Below are positions 1-8,038 of a DNA stretch of 64,000 bases, one piece after another. The position numbers were made by a program, and so were the translations under genes. Every line of letters starts with the position of its first letter. Position 1 is the stretch's first letter. Location of the stretch: assembly GCA_014803415.1 (NCBI GenBank), contig JAAVBZ010000046.1:1-64000 (forward strand), in the 5' to 3' direction. The notes beneath the pieces are model-generated. The model was not told where the DNA came from. It saw nothing but the letters and a program-made list of their open reading frames with translations, and did no database searches. Source of the DNA: Lachnospiraceae bacterium (GTDB taxonomy: Bacteria; Bacillota; Clostridia; Lachnospirales; Lachnospiraceae).

Positions 1-112
<112 letters not shown>

Positions 113-437
113 AGTTTTTCTCCCGGTTAAGATTAACTCTAGCTAATTCTTTAACCGTTTTACTGTTCTTGGTTCGTTTCTGTTCGAAACTTTGCGAAAG
201 TCATAAATGACTGTCGCTGCAATAATCGCTTACAACTTTTGCTGCAAAAATCGTCTACGATTTTTGTCGCAACAATTGCTTGCAATTTTTGCGTATCTCT
301 GAATCTTCTTCAGAGCTTTCATCCTCTCGGACTCTTACTCATTTAGAATTTTCAGGGTTGCATTACTGTTTATTTGTCAAGGTACTTACTCCGAATAAAT
401 CGAAGCTTTCGTCAGGCAATCTTCTGAAGACTACCAA
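113..437 (-). other. rRNA operon leader between tRNA-Ser and 16S; tandem hairpin modules
   Basis: This 325-bp gene-free stretch is the transcribed leader of the 16S rRNA. From 216 to 290 it contains three consecutive 25-bp imperfect repeats (216-240, 241-265, 266-290). Each can fold into a short hairpin with an 8-bp stem and 4-nt loop; the middle one is perfect. On either side, 191-215 (AGTCAT/ATGACT) and 291-315 (CTCTGAA/TTCAGAG) are also 25-nt blocks with a hairpin but unrelated sequence. No ORF is supported here. Such leaders usually carry processing and antitermination signals; I could not pin down a boxA. Confidence 0.6.
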
Positions 438-526
438 CGGAGAAGGAGGGATTTGAACCCTCGCGCCGCTATTAACGACCTACTCCCTTTCCAGGGGAGC
501 CCCTTCAGCCTCTTGGGTACTTCTCC
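438..526 (-). tRNA. tRNA-Ser (anticodon GGA)
   Basis: The minus strand folds as a class II tRNA of 89 nt with a long variable arm. The acceptor stem GGAGAAG (526-520) pairs with CTTCTCC (445-439), with discriminator G at 438. The T-loop GGTTCAAATCC is present. The anticodon stem CTCCC/GGGAG encloses loop CTGGAAA, giving anticodon GGA, which reads UCC/UCU serine codons. No encoded CCA. It lies between tRNA-Ser(UGA) and the 16S gene and is probably co-transcribed with both. Confidence 0.95.
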
Positions 527-582
527 AAACAAAGCTGACTTTCTAAAATATTAATAATGTTCGTTGGAGAGGGTATCTCCAG

Positions 583-668
583 CGGAGAGGGTGGGATTCG
601 AACCCACGCGCCCTTGCGGACAAACGGTTTTCAAGACCGCCTCGTTATGACCACTTCGATACCTCTCC
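583..668 (-). tRNA. tRNA-Ser (anticodon TGA)
   Basis: Class II tRNA of 86 nt on the minus strand. The acceptor stem GGAGAGG (668-662) pairs with CCTCTCC (590-584); discriminator G at 583. The T-arm contains GGTTCGAATCC. The anticodon stem GCGGT/ACCGT closes loop CTTGAAA, so the anticodon is TGA (UCA serine codons). A partial echo of its acceptor region (GGAGAGGGTATCTCC, 566-580) lies just downstream in the spacer. Confidence 0.95.
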
Positions 669-699
669 ATGTCGCGCGCTCTCATTCAGCGCAAGGATT

Positions 700-728
700 A
701 TTCTAACAAATGAGGAATATAATGTCAA
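700..728 (-). promoter_or_regulatory. Promoter of the tRNA-Ser/rRNA transcription unit
   Basis: On the minus strand TTGACA (728-723), a 17-nt spacer and TAGAAT (705-700) form a near-consensus vegetative promoter. It lies about 30 bp upstream of the first tRNA-Ser, after the T-rich end of the ispD terminator region. A strong sigma-A site is expected for an rRNA operon. Further rRNA promoters could exist downstream. Confidence 0.8.
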
Positions 729-761
729 CAGCTTTTTTTATAAAAATTTAAAAAAATTGAT

Positions 762-929
762 AACAGTTCAGCCCTCGCATTCATAAAAGCGTCTGCTTGC
801 GCATCCGACGCCGCATTCGCGGCTCATCTTTTATTTCATTTGAGGGCGCTCCGCTCATGGAATAATGATAAAAGTGCTTTGTGAGCAAGCTCCCACGCTC
901 TCTTATCATTATTCCATGGCTGAACTGTT
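762..929 (-). repeat. Cloverleaf-like nested palindrome at the 3' end of ispD
   Basis: A 12-bp outer stem (AACAGTTCAGCC at 762-773 with GGCTGAACTGTT at 918-929) encloses two arms. One runs 771-847 (GCCCTC/GAGGGC, then ATAAAAG/CTTTTAT, then GCGTC/GACGC and CCGC/GCGG). The other is a perfect 16-bp stem (856-871 with 903-918). The second arm and outer stem include the last ispD codons and its triple stop (TAA TGA TAA). A T-rich tract (about 732-758) follows in transcript direction, so it may also terminate the operon. The multibranch shape is unlike a simple terminator and resembles a REP/MITE-like dispersed element. Confidence 0.7.
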
Positions 930-1640
930 GCAATAAAGTCTTTCTGCGATCAACAGGTCATCCGGAGTGGTAATTTTAATATTTTCATAAGAACCTTCCA
1001 CCAGTTTTACCGGTTGTTCCATGAACGTCTCCACTACCATAGCATCATCCGTAATATTGATCCCCCCTGCTTTCAGTTTTTCTTCTTCCATCAGGAGCTT
1101 ATCATAAGCTGTCCTGATCAATTGATAAGAAAATACCTGGGGCGTCTGGATCAGCCAGACCAGATCTCTGTCAGGCGTCTGTTCTATAAATCCTCTTCTG
1201 TCCGCTATCTTAATGGTATCTTTCACCGGCATTCCCGTCACACAGGCGCCGCTTTTTGTTACTTCACTGTAAGCCCTGTTCAAAATCTCATTCGTGATCA
1301 TGGGCCTTGCCCCGTCATGAATGAAAACATAATCACAATCCGTAAGACACTGCAAGCCTGCTGCCACGGAATGGTATCTTTCCCTGCCGCCTGCAGTAAT
1401 ATACTTTACTTTTGTAAAATGATATTTTTGAACGATTTCATCTCTGCAATAATCAATATCTTCTTCAGAAACAACTAAAACAATATCATCTATAAAACTC
1501 TCTTGAAAGGTTTTAAGGGAATAGTAAATAATCGGCTTATCCTTAATTAACAGGAACTGCTTTTTTGTTTCACTATTCATTCTTTTGCCTGATCCTGCTG
1601 CCAGCACTACAGCCCCGCAGTGATTTTTCCTGTTTTCCAT
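909..1640 (-). CDS. ispD: 2-C-methyl-D-erythritol 4-phosphate cytidylyltransferase (IspD)
   Basis: IspD transfers CMP from CTP to methylerythritol 4-phosphate, the third step of the non-mevalonate isoprenoid pathway, in the cytoplasm. The 243-residue protein has the nucleotidyltransferase glycine-rich loop LAAGSGKRM (residues 13-21), the HDGARP metal/substrate segment (108-113), VKDTIK (139-144) and QTPQ (165-168), all typical of the family, whose usual length is 225-240. The start is 3 bp after the tsaD stop, so it is the last gene of the tsaE-tsaD operon. The reading frame ends in three consecutive stops inside a large palindrome. The reductase/synthase partners (ispF etc.) are not in the window. 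Confidence 0.95.
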   Translation of the reverse strand: MENRKNHCGAVVLAAGSGKRMNSETKKQFLLIKDKPIIYYSLKTFQESFIDDIVLVVSEEDIDYCRDEIVQKYHFTKVKYITAGGRERYHSVAAGLQCLTDCDYVFIHDGARPMITNEILNRAYSEVTKSGACVTGMPVKDTIKIADRRGFIEQTPDRDLVWLIQTPQVFSYQLIRTAYDKLLMEEEKLKAGGINITDDAMVVETFMEQPVKLVEGSYENIKITTPDDLLIAERLYCNSSAME

Positions 1641-1643
1641 ATC

Positions 1644-2666
1644 TTATCTCTCGCCAAGCTTTAAATTGGGAACCGCATTCAGATCAAAACCGTGGCGGAT
1701 TCCTTTCCTGTATTCATAATATCCTGCCGTTCCGATCATAGCTGCGTTATCCGTACAAAAAATCGGTGAAGGATGATAAAATTCAACATTTTCTTTCTCG
1801 CAGGCTTTTTCAAACGCAGCCCGCAGGGAGGAATTAGAAGCCACGCCTCCTGCTATGGCAAATTTTGTGAAACCATAACTTTTTACCGCATGCATAGAGT
1901 GCTCTACCAGCACATCAATGACTGCCTTTTGAAAAGAAGCCGCAACATCCGCTCTGTTGATCGTTTCACCTCTCATCTCACATGAATTCAGATAATTCAA
2001 GACCGCTGACTTTAAACCGCTGAAACTGAAATCATATTCTGCTTCCGCCACTTTTGCACGGGGAAAATGAATGGCGTCAGGATTTCCTTCTTTGGAGATC
2101 TTATCGATTTTGGGGCCGCCGGGATAACCCAGACCAATGGCCCTTGCCACCTTGTCAAAAGCTTCTCCCGCCGCATCATCTCTGGTACGTCCAAGGATTT
2201 CATATTCTCCATAGCCCTTTACCAGCACCAGATGGGAATGGCCTCCTGAGACCACCAGACAGACAAATGGAGGCTCCAGATCCTTATTTTCTATGTAGTT
2301 GGCGCTGATATGCCCTTCTATATGATGCACGCCGATAAGGGGAATTCCGGAAGCAAAACTGATTGCTTTGGCTGCAGATACCCCCACAAGTAAGGCCCCT
2401 ACCAGTCCGGGGCCATAGGTTACTGCTATTGCATCCATCTCCTTTAATTCCATATGTGCTTCAGATAAAGCCTGTTCGATTACCTGATTGATCTTTTCAA
2501 TATGTTTTCTGGAAGCTATTTCCGGAACCACGCCCCCATACTCCGTATGCAGCGCTATCTGGGAATAAATAATATTGGAACATATCTCCCTTCCGTTCTT
2601 AACAACAGCGGCAGCTGTTTCATCACAGGAGCTCTCTATTGCCAGTATATAAACATCTTTTTCCAT
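1644..2666 (-). CDS. tsaD: tRNA N6-adenosine threonylcarbamoyltransferase (TsaD)
   Basis: TsaD transfers the threonylcarbamoyl group onto A37 of ANN-decoding tRNAs, together with TsaB and TsaE, both encoded upstream in this operon. The protein starts with the ASKHA-type ESSCDET motif (residues 11-17) and has the metal-binding HHIEGH (114-119) and the VSGGHSHL segment. I chose ATG at 2666 (340 aa, the usual length) because AGGA lies 9 nt before it. The frame also opens with a TTG at 2693 and an ATG at 2672, but their spacing is worse. ispD follows after 3 bp; a DUF6715-like gene precedes it. Confidence 0.96.
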   Translation of the reverse strand: MEKDVYILAIESSCDETAAAVVKNGREICSNIIYSQIALHTEYGGVVPEIASRKHIEKINQVIEQALSEAHMELKEMDAIAVTYGPGLVGALLVGVSAAKAISFASGIPLIGVHHIEGHISANYIENKDLEPPFVCLVVSGGHSHLVLVKGYGEYEILGRTRDDAAGEAFDKVARAIGLGYPGGPKIDKISKEGNPDAIHFPRAKVAEAEYDFSFSGLKSAVLNYLNSCEMRGETINRADVAASFQKAVIDVLVEHSMHAVKSYGFTKFAIAGGVASNSSLRAAFEKACEKENVEFYHPSPIFCTDNAAMIGTAGYYEYRKGIRHGFDLNAVPNLKLGER

Positions 2667-2696
2667 ATCCATACGTCCTATCCCATTAAGCAAATT

Positions 2697-3305
2697 CTAT
2701 CCGGCATTCTCTTCATCAGCCAAAGTCCAGCCATAGATCTTCCAGTGTCCGTCACTGTCCTTGCGAAGGAGAAAAATCTCATCGCTGTAAGAAAGCTGTG
2801 TACCCGTCCTCAAAGTAAAGCGGCAATGAAGCTTGGCAAAATCAAATCCGTCCTGAGTAAAATAATCCACATCCGCTCCTGACGCCACAGCATAACTGGA
2901 GATATTAGTTCCTTTTTCCTTGAATATATTAATATCCCACTTCAGATCTTCTATATATTGATTTTCTGTCTTGTTAGCTATCAGCTCATCGTCATAAAGT
3001 TTCTGTATCTGCATGGCCATCTGCCGAAGCTCTTCTTCTGTATATTCTTCATTATAAAAGCATTGAGTGAACTTTCCATACAGCTTTACCACTTCTTTGG
3101 GTAACTGAGGATAATTACGTTCAAAGTTATAAAGGATCACTTCCTGGACCGCCGTTGCCTTCACATTTTCTTCCGTATCATCTTTTCCCTTTTTATTGGA
3201 CAGGTAATAGTAATATCCTACAACAAGGCCGATCAATACAACTCCTATGATCAAAACCTTGATCCCTGCTCCACCGCTGCTCTTTTTATTACTGCTGCCA
3301 GCCAT
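2697..3305 (-). CDS. Conserved membrane-anchored protein, DUF6715-like
   Basis: I recognise this only as a conserved Lachnospiraceae protein resembling DUF6715; no function is known to me. It has a short Lys/Ser/Gly-rich cytoplasmic N-terminus, one transmembrane helix (about residues 14-35, ending in four tyrosines), and a ~165-residue extracellular domain. The C-terminal part (WKIYGWTLADEE) looks like an NTF2/SnoaL-type fold end. AGGAGG sits 8 nt upstream of ATG 3305, which I prefer to a GTG two codons earlier. It sits between rnz and tsaD in the t6A operon. Confidence 0.75.
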   Translation of the reverse strand: MAGSSNKKSSGGAGIKVLIIGVVLIGLVVGYYYYLSNKKGKDDTEENVKATAVQEVILYNFERNYPQLPKEVVKLYGKFTQCFYNEEYTEEELRQMAMQIQKLYDDELIANKTENQYIEDLKWDINIFKEKGTNISSYAVASGADVDYFTQDGFDFAKLHCRFTLRTGTQLSYSDEIFLLRKDSDGHWKIYGWTLADEENAG

Positions 3306-3334
3306 AGCCACACCCTCCTTTTATTACTGTTCAT

Positions 3335-4258
3335 CTATTCTTTTATTTCTTCATCTTCAAAAGCAAGTTCAATGGTTTTTCCATCCCTGCAGGTCTCTGC
3401 AGCAGGAAAAATTTTCTTTACAAGAGGTAAAAATTCATCAGGTCTGTTTAAAGACGGGCTGTAATGCGTCAGCCACATTCTTTGTACATCTGCTTTTCTG
3501 GCAAGCTCTGCTGCCTCATAAAAAGTCATATGTTTGTTTTCTTTTGCTTTTGACAGCTTATCCGGTTCTCCATACATGCCTTCACAAATAAACAGATCCG
3601 CATTTTCCGCATGTTTTACGATGCTTTCCGTAGGTCGGGTGTCGGTACAATAAGTAACCTTGATCCCCTTTCTTTTTTCCCCCATAACCATCTCAGGTAC
3701 CAGTGTTGTATCACCTACTTGTATTATTTCTCCATGCTGCAGGCGATTCCAGTACTTCTTATCGATTCCAAGGGCCATTGCCTTATCCAGCTGGAATTTA
3801 CCGTTTCGCTCGATCACAATGCTGTATCCGTAGCAGGGTACATTATGATTCACTTTAAAAGCTTCAATCCGAAATCCGTCAAAGCGAATAATGTGTTCAC
3901 TTTCTGTCAGCTCCAGGCAGTCGATTACAAAGGGAAGCTCCGGCGCAATGATCCTCAGGGAAGCTACCACTTTTGCAAGACCTTTGGGTCCCACCAAAAG
4001 AAGCGGCTCTGTCCTTTCTGCATTCCCCATAGTGAGAAGCATGCCGGGCAGTCCGCTAATATGGTCTGCATGGAAATGGGTAAAACAGATAACGTCAATC
4101 GGTTTAGGGCTCCAGCCTTTTTCCTTCATGGCAATCTGTGTACCTTCTCCGCAGTCGATCAATATACTTTGTCCATTGTATCTGGCCATCATTGATGTCA
4201 GCCACCTGTAAGGCAGCGGCATCATTCCTCCTGTGCCCAACAAGCAAATATCGAGCAT
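3335..4258 (-). CDS. rnz: Ribonuclease Z
   Basis: RNase Z is the endonuclease that matures tRNA 3' ends that lack an encoded CCA; both tRNA-Ser genes in this window lack CCA. The 307-residue metallo-beta-lactamase protein shows the HFHADH zinc motif (residues 61-66), an N-terminal GTGGMMP loop, the NHNVPCYGY segment, the YCTDTRP aspartate region and LTHYSP near the C-terminus, all in family order. The length is normal. It lies in the tsa operon, which makes the cluster tRNA-centred. Confidence 0.95.
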   Translation of the reverse strand: MLDICLLGTGGMMPLPYRWLTSMMARYNGQSILIDCGEGTQIAMKEKGWSPKPIDVICFTHFHADHISGLPGMLLTMGNAERTEPLLLVGPKGLAKVVASLRIIAPELPFVIDCLELTESEHIIRFDGFRIEAFKVNHNVPCYGYSIVIERNGKFQLDKAMALGIDKKYWNRLQHGEIIQVGDTTLVPEMVMGEKRKGIKVTYCTDTRPTESIVKHAENADLFICEGMYGEPDKLSKAKENKHMTFYEAAELARKADVQRMWLTHYSPSLNRPDEFLPLVKKIFPAAETCRDGKTIELAFEDEEIKE

Positions 4259-4276
4259 AATACCTCCCTGATATCA

Positions 4277-4525
4277 TTATAGCATTTCATATACCTCCTC
4301 TGTTTCTGCAGGGATGGCAAATTCTGCTATCATTTTATCATAACATTCTTCGCAAAGGTCAAAGGAATATTTCATTCCATCTTTATTACTGAAATAGCCG
4401 AACTGACTATTACCGCAAAAACAGCCTTCCTTCACGATTCCGTCTTCAACTTTTATGATTTTTTTACATTTGTTGCAAGTAATGGAAATTAATTCCTTTT
4501 TATCTTTATCTGAATAAATTCGCAT
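4277..4525 (-). CDS. Small cysteine-rich (zinc-ribbon-like) hypothetical protein
   Basis: The function of this 82-residue protein is unknown. It has CNKCKK near residue 17, CFCG around residue 36 and CEEC around residue 59, so six cysteines in CxxC/CxC spacing that could bind zinc. An AAGGAGG site 7 nt before the ATG supports expression. It sits between rimI and rnz with short gaps, in the same direction, so it is probably part of the t6A/tRNA-processing operon. The compact size and cysteine pattern would also fit a small redox or RNA-binding protein. Confidence 0.7.
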   Translation of the reverse strand: MRIYSDKDKKELISITCNKCKKIIKVEDGIVKEGCFCGNSQFGYFSNKDGMKYSFDLCEECYDKMIAEFAIPAETEEVYEML

Positions 4526-4602
4526 GGCTTATCCTCCTTTGTTCTTATTCCATTATACATGTTTTTAGAATAAGAAACAGTGGTAAATCATCCATGCTAT
4601 AC

Positions 4603-5034
4603 CTATCTTTTCCACATGATCAGGGCATCTTCCTTAGGTTTCTCATAGAAGTCAGGTCTCACGCCTTCGCTCTTAAATCCAAGACTTTCATATAAACGAA
4701 TTGCCGGCATATTGCCTGAGCGAACCTCCAGAGTACAATCCCCGATTCCAAAGAGGGGAGCCTCCTGCAGCATATGACTTAACAATTTTCTTCCGATGCC
4801 CTTACGTCTGAACTTTTCCGTTACTGCAACATTGGTGATCTCGCCGTCTCCTGCAAGCTTACGAATTCCACAGCAGCCTACGATTTCGCCATCTGCTTCT
4901 GCCACATAAAAATGAGCGTAATCCGCTTCCACCATCTCAAGAAAATCCCTTGCAGTCCAGGGCATGGAAAAAACTTCCCTTTCGATCCGGCATACAGCCT
5001 CAATGTCCTCAGCCGTCAATTCCCTTATGATCAT
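4603..5034 (-). CDS. rimI: Ribosomal-protein-alanine N-acetyltransferase (RimI)
   Basis: GNAT-fold acetyltransferase of 143 residues. The acetyl-CoA pyrophosphate loop RRKGIG is at residues 76-81 after the beta-4 strand EITNVAVTEKF, and the family C-terminus (LYESLGFKSEGVRPDFY) is intact. RimI acetylates the N-terminal alanine of ribosomal protein S18. Its start overlaps the tsaB stop by 4 nt (ATGA), so translation is coupled. The tsaB-rimI-tsaD neighbourhood is the classic bacterial arrangement and supports the name over a generic GNAT call. Confidence 0.92.
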   Translation of the reverse strand: MIIRELTAEDIEAVCRIEREVFSMPWTARDFLEMVEADYAHFYVAEADGEIVGCCGIRKLAGDGEITNVAVTEKFRRKGIGRKLLSHMLQEAPLFGIGDCTLEVRSGNMPAIRLYESLGFKSEGVRPDFYEKPKEDALIMWKR

Positions 5035-5750
5035 ACCATCCCCCTCTTTTCACGTTCCGCCTGGGAAAGTCTCAAATATTCGGGGGCATGGTCTGCTGCA
5101 TTGACCACTTTGCCTTCCTTATAATAATCAGCTGCCAGAATTCCAAAAGCCGCTGCTCTCTGCCTGTTCATATGGGCCGGTGCAAAACCATAAGGTACTT
5201 TCATAAGCTCCGTCAGCTTTTCTTCAAAAACAGGAACCCCATCTCCTAAGAAGATCACTTCTCTTCCAAAGCTGTTGCAGCGCTCTGCAATTTCTTCTAT
5301 TGAGACCGCACATTGCGAAAGAAGGCTGCTCAGTTTATAACTGACAGGCTTTTCTTTTCTTTTGACAAATTCATATATTCCGGTATAAACCTGATTTCTT
5401 CTGGCATCCATGATCGGACAGATAAGTTTATCCGTTCCATATAAATTGCATGCCAGCCCATCCAGTGTAGGAATCTCTATGATCGGTTTGTTCATAGCAA
5501 GCCCCAGTCCCTTGGCCGTTGCAGAACCGATCCGAAGCCCCGTAAAAGAACCGGGACCTTTCGCCAGTGCGATCGCATCTATTGTGTCCAGATCCAGTTC
5601 CACCATCTTCCTAAGTTCGTCCAGCATAGGAAGCAATGTCTGGGAATGTGTTTTTTTATACTGTATATTATATTCTGCGATCAGGGTCTGATCTTCAATA
5701 ATAGCCGACGAGGCTACCAGTCCTGAACTGTCCAGAGCGATTATTTTCAT
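5031..5750 (-). CDS. tsaB: tRNA threonylcarbamoyladenosine biosynthesis protein TsaB
   Basis: TsaB is a TsaD paralogue that lacks the metal-binding histidines and acts as the scaffold dimerising with TsaD for t6A synthesis. The 239-residue protein begins IIALDSSGLVASSAI and has the conserved AIALAKGPGSFTGLRIG stretch (about residues 61-77) with the KGLGLA helix after it. As expected, it has no HxxxH motif. It is placed directly after tsaE (5-bp gap) and overlaps rimI. Length and order are normal. Confidence 0.94.
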   Translation of the reverse strand: MKIIALDSSGLVASSAIIEDQTLIAEYNIQYKKTHSQTLLPMLDELRKMVELDLDTIDAIALAKGPGSFTGLRIGSATAKGLGLAMNKPIIEIPTLDGLACNLYGTDKLICPIMDARRNQVYTGIYEFVKRKEKPVSYKLSSLLSQCAVSIEEIAERCNSFGREVIFLGDGVPVFEEKLTELMKVPYGFAPAHMNRQRAAAFGILAADYYKEGKVVNAADHAPEYLRLSQAEREKRGMV

Positions 5751-5755
5751 TTCGC

Positions 5756-6211
5756 CTAACCTTTCTGATCCCTTTCCATTTCCTCAATAAGGATCCTGCG
5801 ATAATCAAAGCCTTTTTCAAGATCCTTCTGTATTATGATCTTCGTATATTTTTCCGGAAGGATCTCTTCGATCAAATCTGCCCATTCGATCAGACACACT
5901 CCCTGTCCGTAGAAACAGTCCTCATATCCGATTTCATCCATTTCGGAAATATCGCCTATCCGGTATACATCAAAATGATAAAAGGGAAGCCTTCCATCCT
6001 CATAGATCTGAACAATGGTAAAAGTAGGACTGTTTACCGGCTCATCAATCCCAAGCCCTGCTGCCAGTCCCTGTGTAAATACAGTTTTTCCTACACCCAG
6101 ATCGCCTATTAAGGTATAAATCTCTCCCGGCTTTGCTTCTTCTCCGATTTCTCTGCCAAGTGCAAAGGTATCCTCCGGGCTGTAACTATCTATTTCTTTC
6201 AATTTCTTCAC
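5756..6211 (-). CDS. tsaE: tRNA threonylcarbamoyladenosine biosynthesis ATPase TsaE
   Basis: P-loop ATPase of 151 residues needed to reset the TsaB-TsaD complex. Walker A GDLGVGKT is at residues 36-43. The NSPTF segment (threonine of switch I) and the conserved FYHFDVYR and EWADLI motifs follow. It is the first or second gene of the operon; a YcxB-like membrane protein lies 15 bp upstream. Length matches the family. Confidence 0.95.
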   Translation of the reverse strand: MKKLKEIDSYSPEDTFALGREIGEEAKPGEIYTLIGDLGVGKTVFTQGLAAGLGIDEPVNSPTFTIVQIYEDGRLPFYHFDVYRIGDISEMDEIGYEDCFYGQGVCLIEWADLIEEILPEKYTKIIIQKDLEKGFDYRRILIEEMERDQKG

Positions 6212-6226
6212 CTGTTTTCCTGATTA

Positions 6227-6706
6227 TTAACAGCGTATTTTAACTTTCTTTACAGGCATATGAGTGGAAATGATCTCGATCACGCCGGGCAGCTGCTCTC
6301 CAAGCACTCTTTTGGGAAAAATAGATGCATTCACAGGTGATGTATATACCACGATACTTTTCATGGTAGAAACAGCCTTATACATATCCTCCCACTTCTG
6401 ACTCTGGATCTCCCCATCCTGTGATACTTCTATTCCTTCCTCTGTCATTTTAAAATGAAGAGGCTTTTTAAAAGATGGATTGGCAAGAAACTGCTGCCTG
6501 GATCTAAGGAATAATGTAACCGGCAGGTACAAAAGAACGACAATGCCGGCTATCAGGCAGATCATGCCTGCTCCTGAAACTCCTGCCACTACCATCAGCG
6601 CCCCCGCTATAGAACCGATCAGTCCCGAAGCGCTGCTGTAAGTATGATGCAGCATATAATCATATAAATCTCCGGGTGTCATCTTTATATCAAATTCTAC
6701 TTCCAT
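6227..6706 (-). CDS. YcxB-like membrane protein
   Basis: A 159-residue protein with an N-terminal MEVEFDIKMTPGDLYDYMLHH segment, two adjacent transmembrane helices (about residues 25-70) and a C-terminal domain (EGIEVSQDGEIQSQKWEDMYKAVSTMKSI shortened here) of YcxB-like type. Function unknown. I set the start at ATG 6706, which has GGAG 6 nt upstream. The frame stays open to 6769, but that stretch holds the terminator of the upstream ABC operon. It may head the tsaEB-rimI operon or simply precede it. Confidence 0.75.
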   Translation of the reverse strand: MEVEFDIKMTPGDLYDYMLHHTYSSASGLIGSIAGALMVVAGVSGAGMICLIAGIVVLLYLPVTLFLRSRQQFLANPSFKKPLHFKMTEEGIEVSQDGEIQSQKWEDMYKAVSTMKSIVVYTSPVNASIFPKRVLGEQLPGVIEIISTHMPVKKVKIRC

Positions 6707-6737
6707 ATTCACTCCATATGTATTTAGTCTAAAGCTG

Positions 6738-6763
6738 AAAAGCACCCACTTGAAGCAGGTGCT
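6738..6763 (-). terminator. Intrinsic terminator of the MacAB-like operon
   Basis: On the minus strand AGCACC (6763-6758) pairs with GGTGCT (6746-6741), with an inner CTT/AAG extension, and is followed by four Ts. It lies about 50 bp after the permease stop and before the YcxB-like start, separating the two units. The T-run is short, so readthrough is possible. Confidence 0.6.
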
Positions 6764-6809
6764 CTCCACTCTTTCTCTATTATACTAAAAAACTGGCAAA
6801 GTGCAATAC

Positions 6810-8027
6810 TTATTCGTGTCTAAGGGCCTCAATCGGACTTAGCTTTGCTGCCTTCTTAGCCGGATAAATACCAAAGAAAATACCGATTCCGCAAGAAAAA
6901 AGCGATGCTGCGATAACCGTACTTGCACTTACCATGGGTGCTATATTCGCTATAGAGCCAACGCCCATTGCTCCCAGCACTCCCAGAATAATGCCGATGA
7001 TTCCGCCAAGCAAAGTGATGATACCTGCTTCCGCCAGAAACTGCAGTAAAATAGAACCTGTTCTTGCACCCAGCGATTTTCTGATACCTATTTCTCTGGT
7101 TCGCTCCGTAACGGATACCAGCATAATATTCATAACGCCGATACCGCCCACCAAAAGGGAAATAGCGGCCACAAAAGATATAAAAATGGTAATAAATCCC
7201 AGAATCGTATCAAACTGTGCGGTATAATCTGTAAAGCTTTCCATCATAATCTGCCCTTCGCCTCTGCAATTATGTCTGATTTCCAGCAATGTCAGCGCCT
7301 TTGATGCAACTTCTGTTGCATATTCATTAGATTCAGCTATCACATAAAACTGTTCGAACTCATCAATATAATAACCCAGTTTATTTGCCATAAAAGTAAG
7401 CGGTACCTCGGCCTGGATGGTAGTGACTCCGTATCCGGTACCAATCAGAGCCGATGCATTATCCTGCCTTATCCCGATAATACGCAGTTCCTGAGTGATT
7501 CCCCAAAAGGTTGCATCAAAGCTCATGCCTACAACATCTGTTGTTCCGAAAAGGGCCACCGCGCTCTCCTCGGTAATAACACACACATTGCTGCCGGCAT
7601 CATAATCATTCTGTGAAAAATATTTGCCTTTCACAATAGGATCTGAAGAAGAATACTGTAATCCTGTAGTACCGCCGGACATTCTGATGTCAAAGTCTCC
7701 TTTGGGTCCTTCTGCGGTACCCCAGGATCCATAAGACGGCGTAACCCCTTTTACATGATCTATATTCTCCATGATCATATCAAAATCTGACTGATCAAAA
7801 GTTACCGTAGTATCCTTTCTGGTGCTGTCCACATAAAATGCGATCTGTCCGCCTCCTAAACCTTCCAGCTCTGAATTGACCTGTCCCCTGACGCCGTTTC
7901 CGATGGAAATGACCATGATAACGGAAGATATACCGATAATAATACCCAGCATCGTCAAAACGGAACGGCCTTTATTGCTTTTGATATTCATCAATGCAAT
8001 CTTAATATATTCCCAAATTTGTGCCAT
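6810..8027 (-). CDS. MacB-like ABC transporter permease (FtsX family)
   Basis: Permease of 405 residues with one N-terminal helix (about 20-42), a large ~230-residue extracytoplasmic MacB-type domain, and three C-terminal helices. The last segment holds the RTREIGIRKSLGARTG loop (about residue 315) that couples to the ATPase. It ends in PAKKAAKLSPIEALRHE, the usual terminus of this family. Together with the upstream ATPase and adaptor it should form a tripartite pump or exporter of a peptide, antibiotic or lipid-like substrate. The substrate cannot be told from sequence. Confidence 0.92.
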   Translation of the reverse strand: MAQIWEYIKIALMNIKSNKGRSVLTMLGIIIGISSVIMVISIGNGVRGQVNSELEGLGGGQIAFYVDSTRKDTTVTFDQSDFDMIMENIDHVKGVTPSYGSWGTAEGPKGDFDIRMSGGTTGLQYSSSDPIVKGKYFSQNDYDAGSNVCVITEESAVALFGTTDVVGMSFDATFWGITQELRIIGIRQDNASALIGTGYGVTTIQAEVPLTFMANKLGYYIDEFEQFYVIAESNEYATEVASKALTLLEIRHNCRGEGQIMMESFTDYTAQFDTILGFITIFISFVAAISLLVGGIGVMNIMLVSVTERTREIGIRKSLGARTGSILLQFLAEAGIITLLGGIIGIILGVLGAMGVGSIANIAPMVSASTVIAASLFSCGIGIFFGIYPAKKAAKLSPIEALRHE

Positions 8028-8038
8028 AACTATGCTCC

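Noticed and set aside
216-290. Possible CRISPR-like array (25-bp repeats)
   Set aside because: The units are contiguous without spacers and form hairpins in an rRNA leader, so it is not CRISPR.
2667-2693. Upstream TTG start for tsaD
   Set aside because: AGGA is placed for ATG 2666, giving the usual family length.
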